Assembly: GCA_003996215.1 (NCBI GenBank)
Contig: QJPP01001421.1
Location: 248,001-312,000 of the forward strand
Direction of reading: 5' to 3'
From: Jaltomata sinuosa
Taxonomy: Eukaryota > Streptophyta > Magnoliopsida > Solanales > Solanaceae
DNA length: 64,000 nucleotides
Made by a program: the position numbers and the translations under genes
Part shown: piece by piece, positions 11,161 through 22,727 of the stretch
Layout of the letters: each line of letters begins with the position of its first letter
Numbering within the stretch: position 1 is the stretch's first letter
Notes under the pieces: model-generated
What the model was told of the DNA's origin: nothing
What the model saw: the letters and a program-made list of their open reading frames with translations, nothing else
Database searches by the model: none

Positions 11161-11180
11161 TTAGCCTTTTTTTAGTAGTA
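11161..11180 (+). repeat. Right terminal inverted repeat of CACTA element
   Basis: TTAGCCTTTTTTTAGTAGTA; read on the minus strand it is TACTACTAAAAAAAGGC, one base off the CACTACTAAAAAA consensus. It lies directly outside the subterminal repeats. Its partner is not in the window. Confidence 0.78.
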
Positions 11181-11697
11181 AATTTTTGAGAAAAAATCAC
11201 ATTTTTTCACCTCTGTTCACATTCTCCAGTAACACATTAAGTCTTTAAAATAATTTTTTTGCAAATATGATCGTATCACACAATCTATCATGATTCTTTT
11301 AAGCAACTGTAGAACAAAACTCGAAACTATGGTAGAGTTTCAATTTCGTTCTAACATTCTTCCTTTGGGGAAGTGCTAAAGAGTAATCCCCAAAGGCTGA
11401 ATTTTCTTAGTAAATCTTACTTAGCAATATAAACCAAGCAGACTTTTTAAGAAGGTTCTTACTATGCACTCACGAGTAGTTACAACAGTGTTCTTACGAG
11501 ACATATTCTCAGTCGTAAATCAACAAGAACGGCAAAGAAGAAGCATTGAAATTAACCCATGTTAGCAAATAAATTCAACCAAAACATTCTAACTTTCATT
11601 CACAGATCCTCATCAATGTTAAACAGATATTTGAATACAAGACCAGCATAAAACCAATAATATTCTACTAGTTCTAATGAAATAATGAAAAAAGAGG
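11181..11697. other. Non-coding flank, possibly part of a minus-strand LTR
   Basis: No coding potential. The LARD-1 insertion at 11703 separated this from 20125 onward. Read as one piece, the joined sequence could be the body of a minus-strand LTR whose start, TGTTGACACC, is at 21467. That link is inference from continuity only. Confidence 0.35.
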
Positions 11698-11702
11698 GAT
11701 TT
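11698..11702. repeat. Left target-site duplication of LARD-1 (GATTT)
   Basis: GATTT directly before the 5' LTR; the identical GATTT follows the 3' LTR at 20120-20124. Confidence 0.93.
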
Positions 11703-14147
11703 TGTAACGACCGAATCCGTTGTTATTTCAAGAATCACGATATCACAAATTTCGAGAATGATTTAAAATATTTTGATATTAAGTGAGGTGACGTGATGAA
11801 AAATTTCAAATTTTTTTAAAATCATCCGAGCTGATGTCACTCCACTATAGTAGTATTTTATCCACTATAGCGGAAGGCCATCTGCTATAGCGGAATGACG
11901 GGAGGCAGTAGCCTCAGAACATGTTTTTAATAAAAGGCTTCTCTTTCTCAGTTGGGAAACATACGAGGGTTTCTCCAAAAACCCTCCTAAGCTGATCCAA
12001 GGCTTGGGAGCCATGAGGAAGAGGGATTATGGCTGAACAGACATGGAACAACGAATTCAAGGACCGTCATTTAGCCGGGAATGCCTTCACGGAGCTAGAA
12101 ACGCATCCTTGCAGGTTTTTTTCATCCAGGTAGGCTAGGTATTCACTTTTTAGTAGATAGACATGTTTGCATTTGTACTTATTGTATAGTTGAAAAGGAG
12201 AATCTATGATTAGGCCTCCGGGCATGGATTCTAGTAGATTCAGTGTTGGTTATGTGTGAACTAGGAGTTGTTGAATTGAATAGTGGGAAGATGAAATATA
12301 TTTTTGGGTTGTTCATGTCATCTCAGTATGGTGAAATGATAGGATTTTAGGAACTGGGATGTCGGGAAGGTTTGGGGAACCGAGAATTGCCTGGGGTAAC
12401 TAAATAGGTAATAAAAATAGAGAATTCCTAGATAAGGTTTGGACATACGAGTAGAATAATAATGAGTGGCTGAATCTCCAAGGTTAAAGGGTGGTTGTCC
12501 ACACTACACTATCTATGAAAAGGGTTTGAAATCAATGTAATTACTAAGATGTGCTAATAAACGGTAAACGAGATATAGTCTTCGGGCGGGAGTCAGGGCT
12601 AAGTTATGTGCCTGGGAAAGAGGGTAGGTAATGGTTATTGATTCCTGTATACCTTGTATGTTTGTGTACTATTATCTAAGTAATTGTACGATGTTTGCAT
12701 TGCTTAGGTAATGATTTAATAATGTCTAATGGTCTTGTTTAACAGTCTAGTGAATTGAACTGTGTATTTTGCTTGATTGGTTTACCAGTTGATTGTTCAT
12801 TGTTTGTGAATGTGGATTGGTTGACATTCAGTTGGTGTGGGTACCAGCCTGGTATGGGTATACTAACAGTTGGCTCAGGTACCATGCCTTGTACAAAATA
12901 TACTAACGGTTGGCTCGGGTACCACGCCTGGTACAAAATATACTAATGATTGGCTCGGGTACCATACCTGATACAAGAATACTAATGGTTGGCTTGGGTA
13001 CCACACCTAGTACGGGTTTACTTTATTGCATTGTGCACTTGTTGTTGGTTCCATGAGTGGACCAGGTTGTGTTATTGAAATGTGATATTTGCTTACGGTC
13101 CTTAAGAGGTCGGGTTATTATTATATTTGATTCTGAGTTGGTCTTGGTGTAGACCGGGGTGCACGTTTAACACTTAGGTGTTGTTTAGAGGGGATCCCAG
13201 GGTGGGTCCGGGCTATAATAAAAGGAAAGGTTAATTGTTGTCATTGATTGTTGGTCAGGGTCATAAAGGTGGATTCCATTTGATTGATAAGCTAGGAAAT
13301 GACTGAGAGTCTGGGGTTGCATTATTAGTTGTGATTTTTAGGTTGGGATTCGGCCCTAGGGTTCCTTGAGGGGTCCGGGTACTTGTGAGTAATGTCAAGA
13401 GGATAGAGGGTATGGATAGACAGTTATTGGGTTGTGTCCACATGTATAGTCATGGGGTCAGGTATAATGTGGAGGTAGTCGGGGTTGGACTTAGTGGTTT
13501 GTCTAAGGTTAGTATGACTTGGGAAGTATAAGGTTAGTATGACTTGGGAAGTCTAAGGTTAGTATGAATTGAGAAGTCTGGAGAGTGAGGGGGTTGGAAG
13601 AGGAAGGAATAGGAAGGGTTGAGGCTTGAACCATAAATAGGGAGGATGTTGGAGGATGAAACCATATTGTTCATTTCATGCTTTCTCTGATTTTTCTAAT
13701 ATGATGGTAGGAGTGGATTTGGGTCGACCGATGATGCCTACCAGTATGTGTGTTTGTACTGATTCTACTCTTGCTATACCTTTTTGGTATAGTATGGTTG
13801 CAGGATTGGTGATGTTTTATAGGTTCATGATGGTGGTGATCTACAACAGCTTCTGTTCTCGATTCCGTGACGGGAGTTGTGTCTCTTTTACATTCATTTT
13901 GTATAAATCCTATAGTAGTTCTTGTACCTGTTTAGACTAAATCCCAGCAAGGGTGTTTTAAAGTTGTAAAACAGTTTTATTGTATTTCTTCATAAAGGAG
14001 TTTTCTTTAATAAAAGGGTGTAAGGTTTCATGTATTCAACATGGAGGCTGATGGTTATATTTGAGCTTTTTCGCATAGTGGTAAGGTTTCGTCTTTATAG
14101 ATGCATAGAGTAGGCACCCGCATGGCCTGAAATGTTGGGTCATGATA
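11703..14147 (+). repeat. 5' LTR of LARD-1 (2,445 bp)
   Basis: Starts TGTAACGACCGAATCC and ends GGGTCATGATA (TGACA with one transition). It contains palindromic CTATAGCGG sites (11842-11895), a five-unit GGTACC array (12826-13015), and a threefold AGGTTAGTATGACTTGGGAAG repeat (13505-13580). The 94-codon open frame at 13656-13940 lies inside it and is not a gene. Confidence 0.93.
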
Positions 14148-14149
14148 GA

Positions 14150-14162
14150 TGGTATCAGAGCC
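14150..14162 (+). other. Primer-binding site, initiator Met tRNA type
   Basis: TGGTATCAGAGCC, a perfect match to the plant tRNA-iMet PBS, 2 bp after the 5' LTR. It fixes the transcriptional polarity of LARD-1 as plus. Confidence 0.95.
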
Positions 14163-15436
14163 TAGGTTACTGGTCTCCCAGTACAAGAGCAAAATGTCAA
14201 ATAGATTTCTACGGATTGGTGTATTGATGTCCACATCTAATCCTTGGGAAACTATGAAGCATTCTAGGAAACATCTCCCTTCTTTCATTTTTTCGTGCGG
14301 TTTGTTTACTTTCTTGTATGGGTTGAGTCCAATTGGTATCTCTCGATCCCAATTGGTATCTCAACAAAGTGAAGGAGGTCATTATACTCCGGTTGCGATA
14401 AGACAAGCAAGAGAGGTTGGAACCGGGAAGGTTCCAATTGGTATTTGGCCTGAGAGGCTATGGTGAAATATGGATAACCGGCTGATGGTCACCCATGAAT
14501 ACGAATAGAAGGTATATTTACGTGACTTGATTTTGTTGTAGCCTGAATTGTAAATGTTTTGTATTACTGTGTTTGTAGTACCTACTTGAATTACGTGTAC
14601 TTGGTGACCTTTATATGAATATTGAGTCTGTAGAGGGTCATAAGTTGAAGTAGTGTGTCTTGGGTCTGTGCATAACTGCTAAATGTATTGATTGAAAAAA
14701 AAATTGTATCACGTCTTAAAGAGGATGTATCATTGGTTAAGATGATAAGGGGATGGAAATTATGACTATGGGGAAACTTCAGTTTCATGATGGTCAGGAC
14801 TTGGTTGGGAACCACGGGAACAAGGGAGTTATTTGTGTGTAATAGCGGGAAGGTATTGTTGGGAACGATTTTCCTTTGTAATTTTTTTATGATTGGTGAT
14901 TTTCTGATGCCGAGTGTTGATATGTTTGTTGGCAGGAATGGTCTTGGGGGTAGTATAAGACCATGGCGGGATCGACGGGACTAGACAATGATAATCGAGA
15001 AGGGGAATGAGCACACTTTGCTGAAAAGTTCAGTTTTTGGAATGTTACCATTGGGACCACCATAGAGGATGCCACCGCTATGGCAATTCCGCTATAAAGG
15101 TATTTTATCCACTATAGCGATTTTGCTATAGCGGAGTGGCAACCGCCATAGCGGAGGGATGCGGGGCAGAACACATACACTATTTTCCCCTTTTTTAATT
15201 CATTCTCAAGGCAGTTTAAAGGCGAGAATTAAGCTGTGAATTACTATGTAAAACAAGGAAAATATTTGTATAGCTAATATAGTATGCATATAATGGAAAT
15301 TTTCTAAACAAGCATCCATGTGCGAGAATTAAAGGGGGAAAGGAAAGGGGAATATTGTCTAACACAAGCCCCAAACGGGGGCAAAAACCTAGGAAACAGT
15401 ATATTTGTCTAAATAAAAAGGGGAGAGGGAGAGGTC
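14163..15436 (+). other. LARD-1 leader, non-coding
   Basis: No gene recognised. The short frame from 14149 crosses the PBS and is not conserved. Near 15058-15160 there is a run of CTATAGCGG-type palindromes like those in the LTRs. Confidence 0.6.
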
Positions 15437-16606
15437 CTAAGCCTCATCATCGCTCAAGAAGGGAAACTCATGTCTGTCCTTAGGCTCGAGTGTGGGTAGC
15501 TCTTGACCTGGGGTCACACAAGAGAACATGACCTTGATGGTCTTCCACATCTGGGCAAGCATGCGTTCCCGAGAGCGCCTTTTCTTTTTCTCCTCATCTA
15601 ACTTCCTGGGCAATGATGCAAACTCCTGAGCAGAAAGGGGCAGGACTATAACTCTAGTGGTGGTTCCCTTCATGGACCTCTGTACCGTGGCCAAGGTCTC
15701 CTCTAGCTGGATTCTAGTGATCGGGGGCTGAGGCTGAGAAGGGGCAGGAGTGTCATCATCATCAGCATCGTCGACATCCTCGACCGGCTGACTGCTTCCT
15801 GCTTTGCCCACCTTTATCTTCTTCTTAGAGACTATCTTCACTCGGACAGGGTCGAATGTGTCGTCCATAGCCACCTCCAAGTTAGTATGGTTCTCAGGAA
15901 CTCTAAATTGTCTGCACAATTCAGACACCAAGCCCGGAAGATAGGGGCCCTTCCTATGACCCCGGTAGAATTCCTTCCACTCGGAGATGATTTGTTCCCC
16001 CACATTCATGATAATTCCTTGCATGGAACAAGTAATTACCAGGGACCAAGCATAGGTCATATCAGTCTTGTTGCCTGATAGGCGGATTCTATGGGATACC
16101 AAGTTTAACCACATCCTAGCATCCGTAGAAAAGTAGGTGCTAGTGATACCCTCGGGGCTGACCCAGTAGACCTGATCCCTGAACTCTGCATCTACCAAAG
16201 TATCTCTTAACCAAGTGATTTCCTAGAGCCAAAACTTGGCCTCGTAGGCTGCATTGGAGATGTAAGGCACTCCTAGCACCTCATTGATATTTTGAGCATC
16301 CACAGGGACATCCACCCCTCGGATTTAGATAGTGGGGTTAGGATCATCCCAAGGGAAGGCAGGAAGTATGGCATATAACTCTCGTACCCATCCTATTTGT
16401 ATGAGAGGAGGAGCTACTAGAAAGGACTCCCAACCAAACTCTCAAACTTTGCAGTGGAAGGCGGCTGCTTTTCCTCCCACACCTGTCATCTTGCATCCCC
16501 TCTCATAGCAAAAGCCCAGTCTTCGGTCATCCATGAACCTCTCTCGGCTAGCTTCATTGGGGAAATGCTCGTAGGAATACACGGGCAATTGTCCTTCTTC
16601 AGCCAT
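15437..16606 (-). pseudogene. Plant mobile-domain protein (PF20167, 'putative plant transposon protein'-like), antisense in LARD-1
   Basis: A 390-codon frame from the ATG complementary to 16604-16606 down to TGA at 15437. It has no frameshift and only three in-frame stops: TGA at 16442-16444, TAA at 16325-16327 and TAG at 16223-16225. The N-terminal half carries the family signature: WESFLVAPPLIQIGWVRELY, IRGVDVPVDAQNINEVLGVP, then TYFSTDARMWLNLVSHRIRL and MQGIIMNVGEQIISE. The C-terminal half has an Asp-rich linker and a basic coiled-coil-like stretch (RKLDEEKKKRRSRERMLAQ). The family's function is unknown; it recurs in plant retroelement derivatives. Orientation is opposite to the PBS and LTRs, so it needs its own promoter or antisense transcription. 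It is better preserved in frame than any pol gene here. Confidence 0.82.
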
Positions 16607-17657
16607 TGGAAGTATAACTTGTAATGTAGCAAGGGAACTGGATTAGAACTCGATAAGGCATAAGGGATTAAGTAAAAGGGGAAAACTTTTTCTAAGTGTC
16701 AGCTTAGGATGCTACTAGTTCGCGGCCTTCCGCTATAGCGGATGATCGTCTACCATAGCAGAAAAATATCCGTCGTAGCGGAACCACAATAGCGGAGCCC
16801 AACTGCTATAGCGGTATTCATCATCCCAAAAGCTTCAAAGGGTGCAACAATGGCGCCCCTTGACCCAAAACTCCATTTTTAACAATCCAAGTTCAGATCA
16901 GTGCTTCTAAAGTATTCAATTACAATTTTCTAAAAAATTTTGGGAATTATAACCTCTAAATTATAACCTCAGAATGCCTCGGAGGCATTGTAAATGTAAA
17001 GGAAGAATCCATGCTTCAGGAATCCAACAAAAATTCAACCTAAAGTTCAAGTTCAAAAACTACTACAATATATACCCCAAATCCTTGTTTTCTATCAAAA
17101 TCATTTCTAAATTCGTGCAAGGAAGTAAGGGGACAAGTAGAAATGATTCTTACCTGAATATTTCGAAGTCGTGAGCGGGGTGATCGGGAAAGAATGTGGT
17201 ATTTTCGAAAGGAATATGGGGAGAATAAGGGGTGAAATCCATTTCTCCCTATTTCAACCTGTTGTCAACCCCTATAGCGGTCGCCAGTTTGCTATAGCAA
17301 AAGCACTATGGAGGTATAATATCCGCTATAGTGGACAAAAATTAATTTTTGAAAGGAAAGGTTCTCCTGGGTATTTTCTAATTCTTTAGCTCCGACATTA
17401 TCCGAGACCCTGGATTTCTTGGGTACTCGGGAGACGTCACATATAGATTTTCCTTGGGTGACTCTGGAATTTATCGTCAGAGCAGAATAATATTACGTTG
17501 CTTTTAATCAGTGTGACTAATTGAGGGAAGGTTTGGTAATTTGCGTAGGTTCATAAGTTATGCGGTCATTTGGGACAGTGAAGGTCCCATACTAGTTCTC
17601 TTGTTTCCTTGAGTTTTGGATCATTCGGGGATGAACAATGGGTAAATTGATATATGT
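16607..17657 (+). other. LARD-1 3' interior, non-coding
   Basis: No gene. CTATAGCGG-type sites occur at 16725-16815 and 17270-17335. The stretch 17390-17650 (CTTGGGTACTCGGGAGACG, GGTTTGGTAATTTGCGTAGG) is also found, reversed, at about 26480-26680, which is how the second LARD copy was recognised. Confidence 0.65.
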
Positions 17658-20119
17658 TTTAATGACGGAATCCGTCGTCATTTCAAGAATCACGATATTG
17701 CAAATTTTGGGAACGATTTAAAATATTTTAGTATTAAGTGGGGTGACATGACATAAAATTTTAGATTTTTTGATAATCATCCGGGCTGATGTCACTTTGC
17801 TATACCGGTATTTTATCCCCTATAGCAGAACCTCTATAGCGGAAGGCCATCTGTTATAGCGGAATGACAGGAGGCAGTAGCCTCAGAATAAGATTTTAAT
17901 AAAAGACTTCTCTTCCTCAGTTGGGAAACATACGAGGGTTTCTCCAAAAACCCTTCAAAGATGCTCCAAGGCTTGGGAGCCATGAGGAGGAGGGATTATG
18001 GCTGAAAGGACATGAACAACGGATTACACGATCTTCATTTAGCTAGGAATGCCTTCACGGAGATAGAAACGCATCCTTGCAGCTGCATGGCATCCATGTA
18101 GGCTAGGTTTTCACTTTTGAGTAGATAGACATGTTTGCATTTGTACTTATTGTATAGTTGAAAAGGAGAATCCATGATTAGGCCTCCAGGCACGGAGTCT
18201 GGCAGATTCGGTGTTGGTTATGTGTGAACTAAGAGTTGTTGAATTGAATAGTGGGAAGATGAAATATATTTTTTGGTTGTTCATGTTATCTCGGTATGGT
18301 GAAATAATAGGATTTCAGGAATGGGGATGTCGGGAAGGTTCGGGGAACCGAGAATTTCCTGGGGTAACTAAATGGGTAATAAAAATGGAGAATTCCTAGA
18401 TAATGTTTGGACATACAAGTAGAATAATAATGAGTGGCTGAATCTCCAAGGTTAAAAGGTGGTTGTCCACACTACACTATCTATGAAAAGGGTTCGGAAT
18501 CAATGTAGTTACTAAGATGTGCTAATAAAGGGTAAATGAGATATAGTCTTCGGGTGGGAGTCAGGGCTAAGTTATGTGCCCGAGAAAGAGGGTAGGTGAT
18601 GGTTATTGATTCTTGTATACCTTGTATTTTTGTGTACTCTTATCTAAGTAATTGTATGATGTTTGCATTGCTTAGGGAATGATTTAATAATGTCTAATAG
18701 TCCTGTTTAACAGCCTGGTGAATTGAACTGTGTATTTTGCTTGATTGGTCTACAAGTTCAATGTTCATTGTTTGTGACTGTGGATTGGTTAACATTCGGT
18801 TGGCTCGGGTACAACGCCTGGTATGGGTATACTAATGGTTGGCTCGGGTACCATGCCTGGTATGGAATATACTAATGGTTGGCTCGGGTACCACGGCTTG
18901 TACAAAATATACTAACGGTTCGCTCGGTTACCACGCCTGGTACGAGAATACTAATGGTTAGCTCAGGTACCATGCCTGGTACGGGTTTACTTTATTGCAT
19001 TGTGCACTTGTTGTTGGTTCTATGAGTGGACCGTGTTGTGTTATTGAAATGTGATATTTTCTTATGGTCCTTGAGAGGTTGGGTTATTGTTAAATCTAAT
19101 TCTGAGTTGGTCTTGGTGTATAACGGGGTGCATGTTTAACACTTAGGTATTTTTTAGAGGGGATCCCAGGGTGGGTCTGGGCTATAATAAAAGGAAAGGT
19201 TAATTGTTGTCATTGATTATTGGTCAGGGTCATAAAGGTGGATTCCATGTAATTGATAAGCTAGGAAATGACTAAGAGTCTGGGTTGCATTATTATTTGT
19301 GATTTTTAGGTTGGGAACTAGCCCTAGGGATCCTTGAGGGGTCCGAGTACTTTTGAGTAATTCCAGGAGGATAGTGGGTCTGGATAGACAGTGACTGGGT
19401 TGTGTCCAGATGTATAGTCATGGGTGTTGACAGGGATAGCGGGGAGGTAGTCGGTGTTGGACTTAGTGGTTGGGCTAACGTTAGTATGACTTGGGAAGTC
19501 TAAGGTTAGTATGACTTGGGAAGTCTAAGGTTAGTACGACTTGAGAAGTCTGGAGAGTGAGGGGGTTGGCAGAGGAAGGAATAGGAAGGGTTGAGGCTTG
19601 AACCATAAATAGGGAGGATGTTGGAAGATGAAACCATATTGTTAAATTCATGCTTTCTCTGATTTTTCTTATATGATGGTAGGAGTGGATTCAGGTCGAT
19701 CGATGATGCCTATCAGTACGTGTGTTTGTACTGATTCTACTCTTGCTATACTTTTTTGGTATAGTCTGGTCACATGATCGGTGATGTTTCATAGGCTCAT
19801 GACGATGGTGATCTACAACAGCTTCTGTCCTCAATTCCATGACGGGAGTTGTGTCTTTTTTACATTCTTTTTGTATAGATCATGTAGTAGCTCTTATACC
19901 TGTTTACACTAGATCCTAGGGAGGGTGTTGTAAAGTTGTAAAATGGTTGTATTGTATTTCTTCATAAAGAAGTTTTCCTGAATAAAAGAGTTTAAGGTTT
20001 TCATGTATTAAAAATGGAGGTTAATGGTTATACTTGAGCTTTGCGCATGGTGGTAAGGGTTTATCTATCTAAGTGCATAGATTAGGTGCTCGCACGGCCC
20101 GATAGGTTGGGTCATGACA
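17658..20119 (+). repeat. 3' LTR of LARD-1 (2,462 bp)
   Basis: Alignable throughout with 11703-14147. Starts TTTAATGACGGAATCC (TG end decayed to TT) and ends GGGTCATGACA. It has a five-unit GGTACC array at 18795-18985 and the same triplicated AGTATGACTTGGGAAGTCTA repeat at 19490-19550. Substitutions against the 5' LTR are frequent, so the insertion is not recent. Confidence 0.93.
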
Positions 20120-20124
20120 GATTT
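20120..20124. repeat. Right target-site duplication of LARD-1 (GATTT)
   Basis: GATTT, identical to 11698-11702. Together they prove a single integration event. Confidence 0.93.
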
Positions 20125-21467
20125 GGATGAGGCATCACCTATTTTTGAGCAGTGAACTGAGAATACGATCTTCTTCGGAGACTTTTACCACCGGAACTTT
20201 AACCTTGCTTCGCCGGAAAACACAAAAATATTAAGTATATATATCTGAAACTTTTGGTTACATTGGATTAGAGAAATGCTTCTCAAAACTCCTGAAGTTT
20301 TCCCCCAAAAGCCAGCTGCCCCACTCAATGGAAGAGGGGGGTTTATATAGGGAAATTTCTGGTGAAATTGGGGGGGGGGGGAAACAATGGGCAAAAATGG
20401 GAATTTGCTTATGGGAAATTTGAATTCTCCAACAGATAAGTTTTCACAGCAAGGATTTGGTATGAATTTGTACAAATCCTTACTGATTTTGCAGAGAGGA
20501 CGCCACCTAGGGCTCTCTAGAACATTCTCAACAATGCCAGCATGATTTTGACGGGGATTTGGATGTCGTTTGGGAATTTGGACAACGTTGGTGTTTTTCT
20601 CATTTGCGAGTTATTGTTGATGTTCTTCATTTTTACAGTTGTGTTGTTGCGGTGTTAGGGTTCTGGGTTTATGAGACAAAGAGAAAAAGAAGAAGATGTA
20701 CGCGGTATGAGTTATTTGTACTGGGCACGTCGATTGTTGTGGTGCATTCTTTCTTGGTTTGAGAGAGGAGCGTGAGGTATACGAGAGAAAAATATAAGCG
20801 TGTAGATGTGTTTGTTTGTGTATAATAGCTGATGAAGGTAAACAAAAAGTGGGCTCGGGTTTTGGGCTTAGGAAGCTGGTTGGGAATTGTTGATGTTGGG
20901 CTAGGTGTAGTTGAAAGGAGAGACATAAAAGTATTACGGATTCGGCCACATTTGTTTGCAAATGTGGCCAATTTGATTTAGAGGCTAACCAAATCGAATT
21001 TAAGATATGACCAATCCAATCCAATTTAAAGATTTTAGGCCAAAATTGAAATGAAATGAATTAAATCCTTAATTAACAAAATGAGCTTCCATATTTAACA
21101 ATTATGAATAATTATATTAACAAGTACATAATCATCTTATTAAACATAATTGACTCATTTAAAATCAACGAAATACTCATACAATTATTTCTTGATTTTT
21201 GAATCAATTTTGAGGAGAATGGAGTATATTTTAAATTTCAAACAAGGTTTTCATTTAAAACAATTTTCAAAATATTTTTTTTAAATAAAATTTATATACC
21301 CTTAAATAATTAAATATAGAGTATACATATTTCATCTAAGATTACCAAATTAGCCTCCAATTAATTTTAAAAACCTTAAAATCTTTTTGATTATTTCAAA
21401 ATTATTTAAAGAGGATAGAAGCTCAAAATTAATTGCGAATGTGAAGGGTAAAAATTAGGTGTCAACA
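20125..21467 (-). repeat. Probable minus-strand LTR body (TGTTGACACC start), incomplete
   Basis: On the minus strand it begins TGTTGACACCTAATTTTTAC at 21467, a common plant LTR start, and continues without coding sense. A poly-G run and TATA-like stretch lie near 20345-20380. It was probably one piece with 11181-11697 before LARD-1 inserted. No partner LTR was found, so the element and its family are unknown. Open frames at 20185-21024 are mutually overlapping and look random. Confidence 0.4.
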
Positions 21468-22727
21468 CTTCAGACCTAGGGTTCCTAAACCTTACTAAAT
21501 CATTGCAATTCAGATTATATTGCTTGTATGATATTTATTACTTGTTTTCTTGGGAACCTATGATAGCCATATGTACAGAGTTCAGTAACCCTAGCATGTG
21601 TTAATTTTAGTACTCATAATTTATACTTTCTAGTCAGATGATTCAGTCAGTTATGCTTCAGAATTAGAATGCTATCAGTTCCAGTATTATTATATTGCAT
21701 TCTCACTGATTATCATTATTTGAGCTATCAATTATTTCAATGCATTTATTGCTTTACCTTCAGTTGTTAGTAAACTTAGTACCGAGGGGATGAAGGGATG
21801 AAGGCTCAGCTATTAGATTAGGCTAAGACCTTTAGTAGAAGTCCCTAAGTTCCAGAACTACGGTGCCACCGTAGGTTTGAAAGGGGTCAGCTGTGAGATT
21901 AGGTTGTACAACCTCGACCCTTTTGGACATCAGTTCAGTGAATCCATGTCAGATTTGTTTGTACCCTTGACAAGGTATGAACACCCTTCCACTAGGGTTA
22001 CGGGTTGGCCCCACAGTTAGCTCAGTTTGGGGTATGTCAGTAAATAGTAGCTCCCACAGGCATACTAATATTGCATTGACCATGTACCCAATATTTAATT
22101 CAGTTGTTCAGTTCAGTATGTTACAGTATGCATGTTAGTTACTTGGTCACTGCATTCAGTTTACCCTTCAGTTCATGCTTCAATATGTATTTCCATGTTC
22201 AGTATTTATGTTGTACAACTTTAGATACCCCCGTGCTCAGTATATTCAAAGTACTGACGCATACTTTTGTGCAACATATTATCATGATGTAGGCTCAGGC
22301 GTTCAACATCCAGACCGCGTTTAGTGCGACTTTCCAGTCCTTACTCAGCTGCTCAGTAGTGAGTCCTCATAGTTCGAGGATGATAGTTATGTTTACTTCT
22401 TTCAGTTTTATATTTCAGTTTCAGACTATTAGAGTTAGTTGGGGGCTTGTCCCAACAACTCACTTTAGTTAGAGGCTTTCAGACATAAAACTAGAATCAG
22501 CTACTAAGTTGTCAATTTACTTTAAGACTTATTATGTTTTCATATACTCCTTATATATTCATAACATCCTTGGATTGTTTTCCAACTTATATACTTAAAT
22601 TAGTTCAATTTTCTGCACATATTACATTTTTAATCAAAATTGTCTAATTATGCCGGATCATGTATTAACTTGGGGTCACTTGTGACACTAAGTACCGTGT
22701 TACATCCAGGGGGTAGCCTCGAGCCGT
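21468..22727 (+). repeat. LTR fragment, family Y (plus strand, 3' end present)
   Basis: Ends with a GGGGGTAGCCTCGAGCCGTGACA-like terminus. It shares with 27464-29475 (reversed) and 41390-43001 the blocks AAAGTACTGACGCAT, GAGTCCTCAT-TTCGAGGA and CCACCGTAGGTT. The 5' part of the LTR is missing. Confidence 0.7.

Larger units (their letters stand above)
7175..11180 (+). mobile_element. CACTA (En/Spm) DNA transposon, 3' portion
   Basis: Three things support this: a multi-exon gene with a Transposase_24-type product (8753-10517), dense inverted subterminal repeats with a GCGACGG core (10855-11160), and a right terminal repeat ending TTTTTTAGTAGTA, the complement of a CACTACTAAAAAA-type end with the last base changed. 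No left terminal repeat or TNP2 transposase lies between 7175 and 8753. The element therefore either starts left of the window, with Chromo-A inserted in it, or has lost its 5' half. The first is favoured because the Chromo-A LTR end abuts it cleanly. Confidence 0.82.
11703..20119 (+). mobile_element. LARD-1: complete non-autonomous LTR retrotransposon with antisense plant mobile-domain ORF
   Basis: 8,417 bp bounded by a perfect 5-bp TSD (GATTT), with two LTRs of about 2.45 kb and a Met-type PBS 2 bp after the 5' LTR. The ~3.5-kb interior has no trace of gag, protease, RT, RNase H or integrase on either strand. Its only recognisable gene is the PF20167-like ORF at 15437-16606 on the opposite strand. 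LTR design (GGTACC array, CTATAGCGG tracts, terminal GGGTCATGA(C/T)A) is that of the chromoviruses in this window, so I infer it was copied by their enzymes. The LTRs are visibly diverged, so the insertion is old. A degraded relative lies at 25630-27367. Confidence 0.92.

Noticed and set aside
12739..12946. Repetitive open frames on both strands
   Set aside because: Translation of the GGTACC tandem array, not a gene. The same applies to 44087-44345, 46591-46836 and 52583-52771.
12826..13015. Possible CRISPR-like array
   Set aside because: Units are directly adjacent and vary throughout, there are no spacers, and the place is an LTR in a plant genome.
13656..13940. 94-codon open frame in LARD-1
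   Set aside because: Inside the 5' LTR; the matching place in the 3' LTR has stops and indels.
20185..21024. Minus-strand frames of 96, 137 and 100 codons
   Set aside because: They overlap one another in different frames, are low in complexity and match no motif; the region looks like an LTR body.
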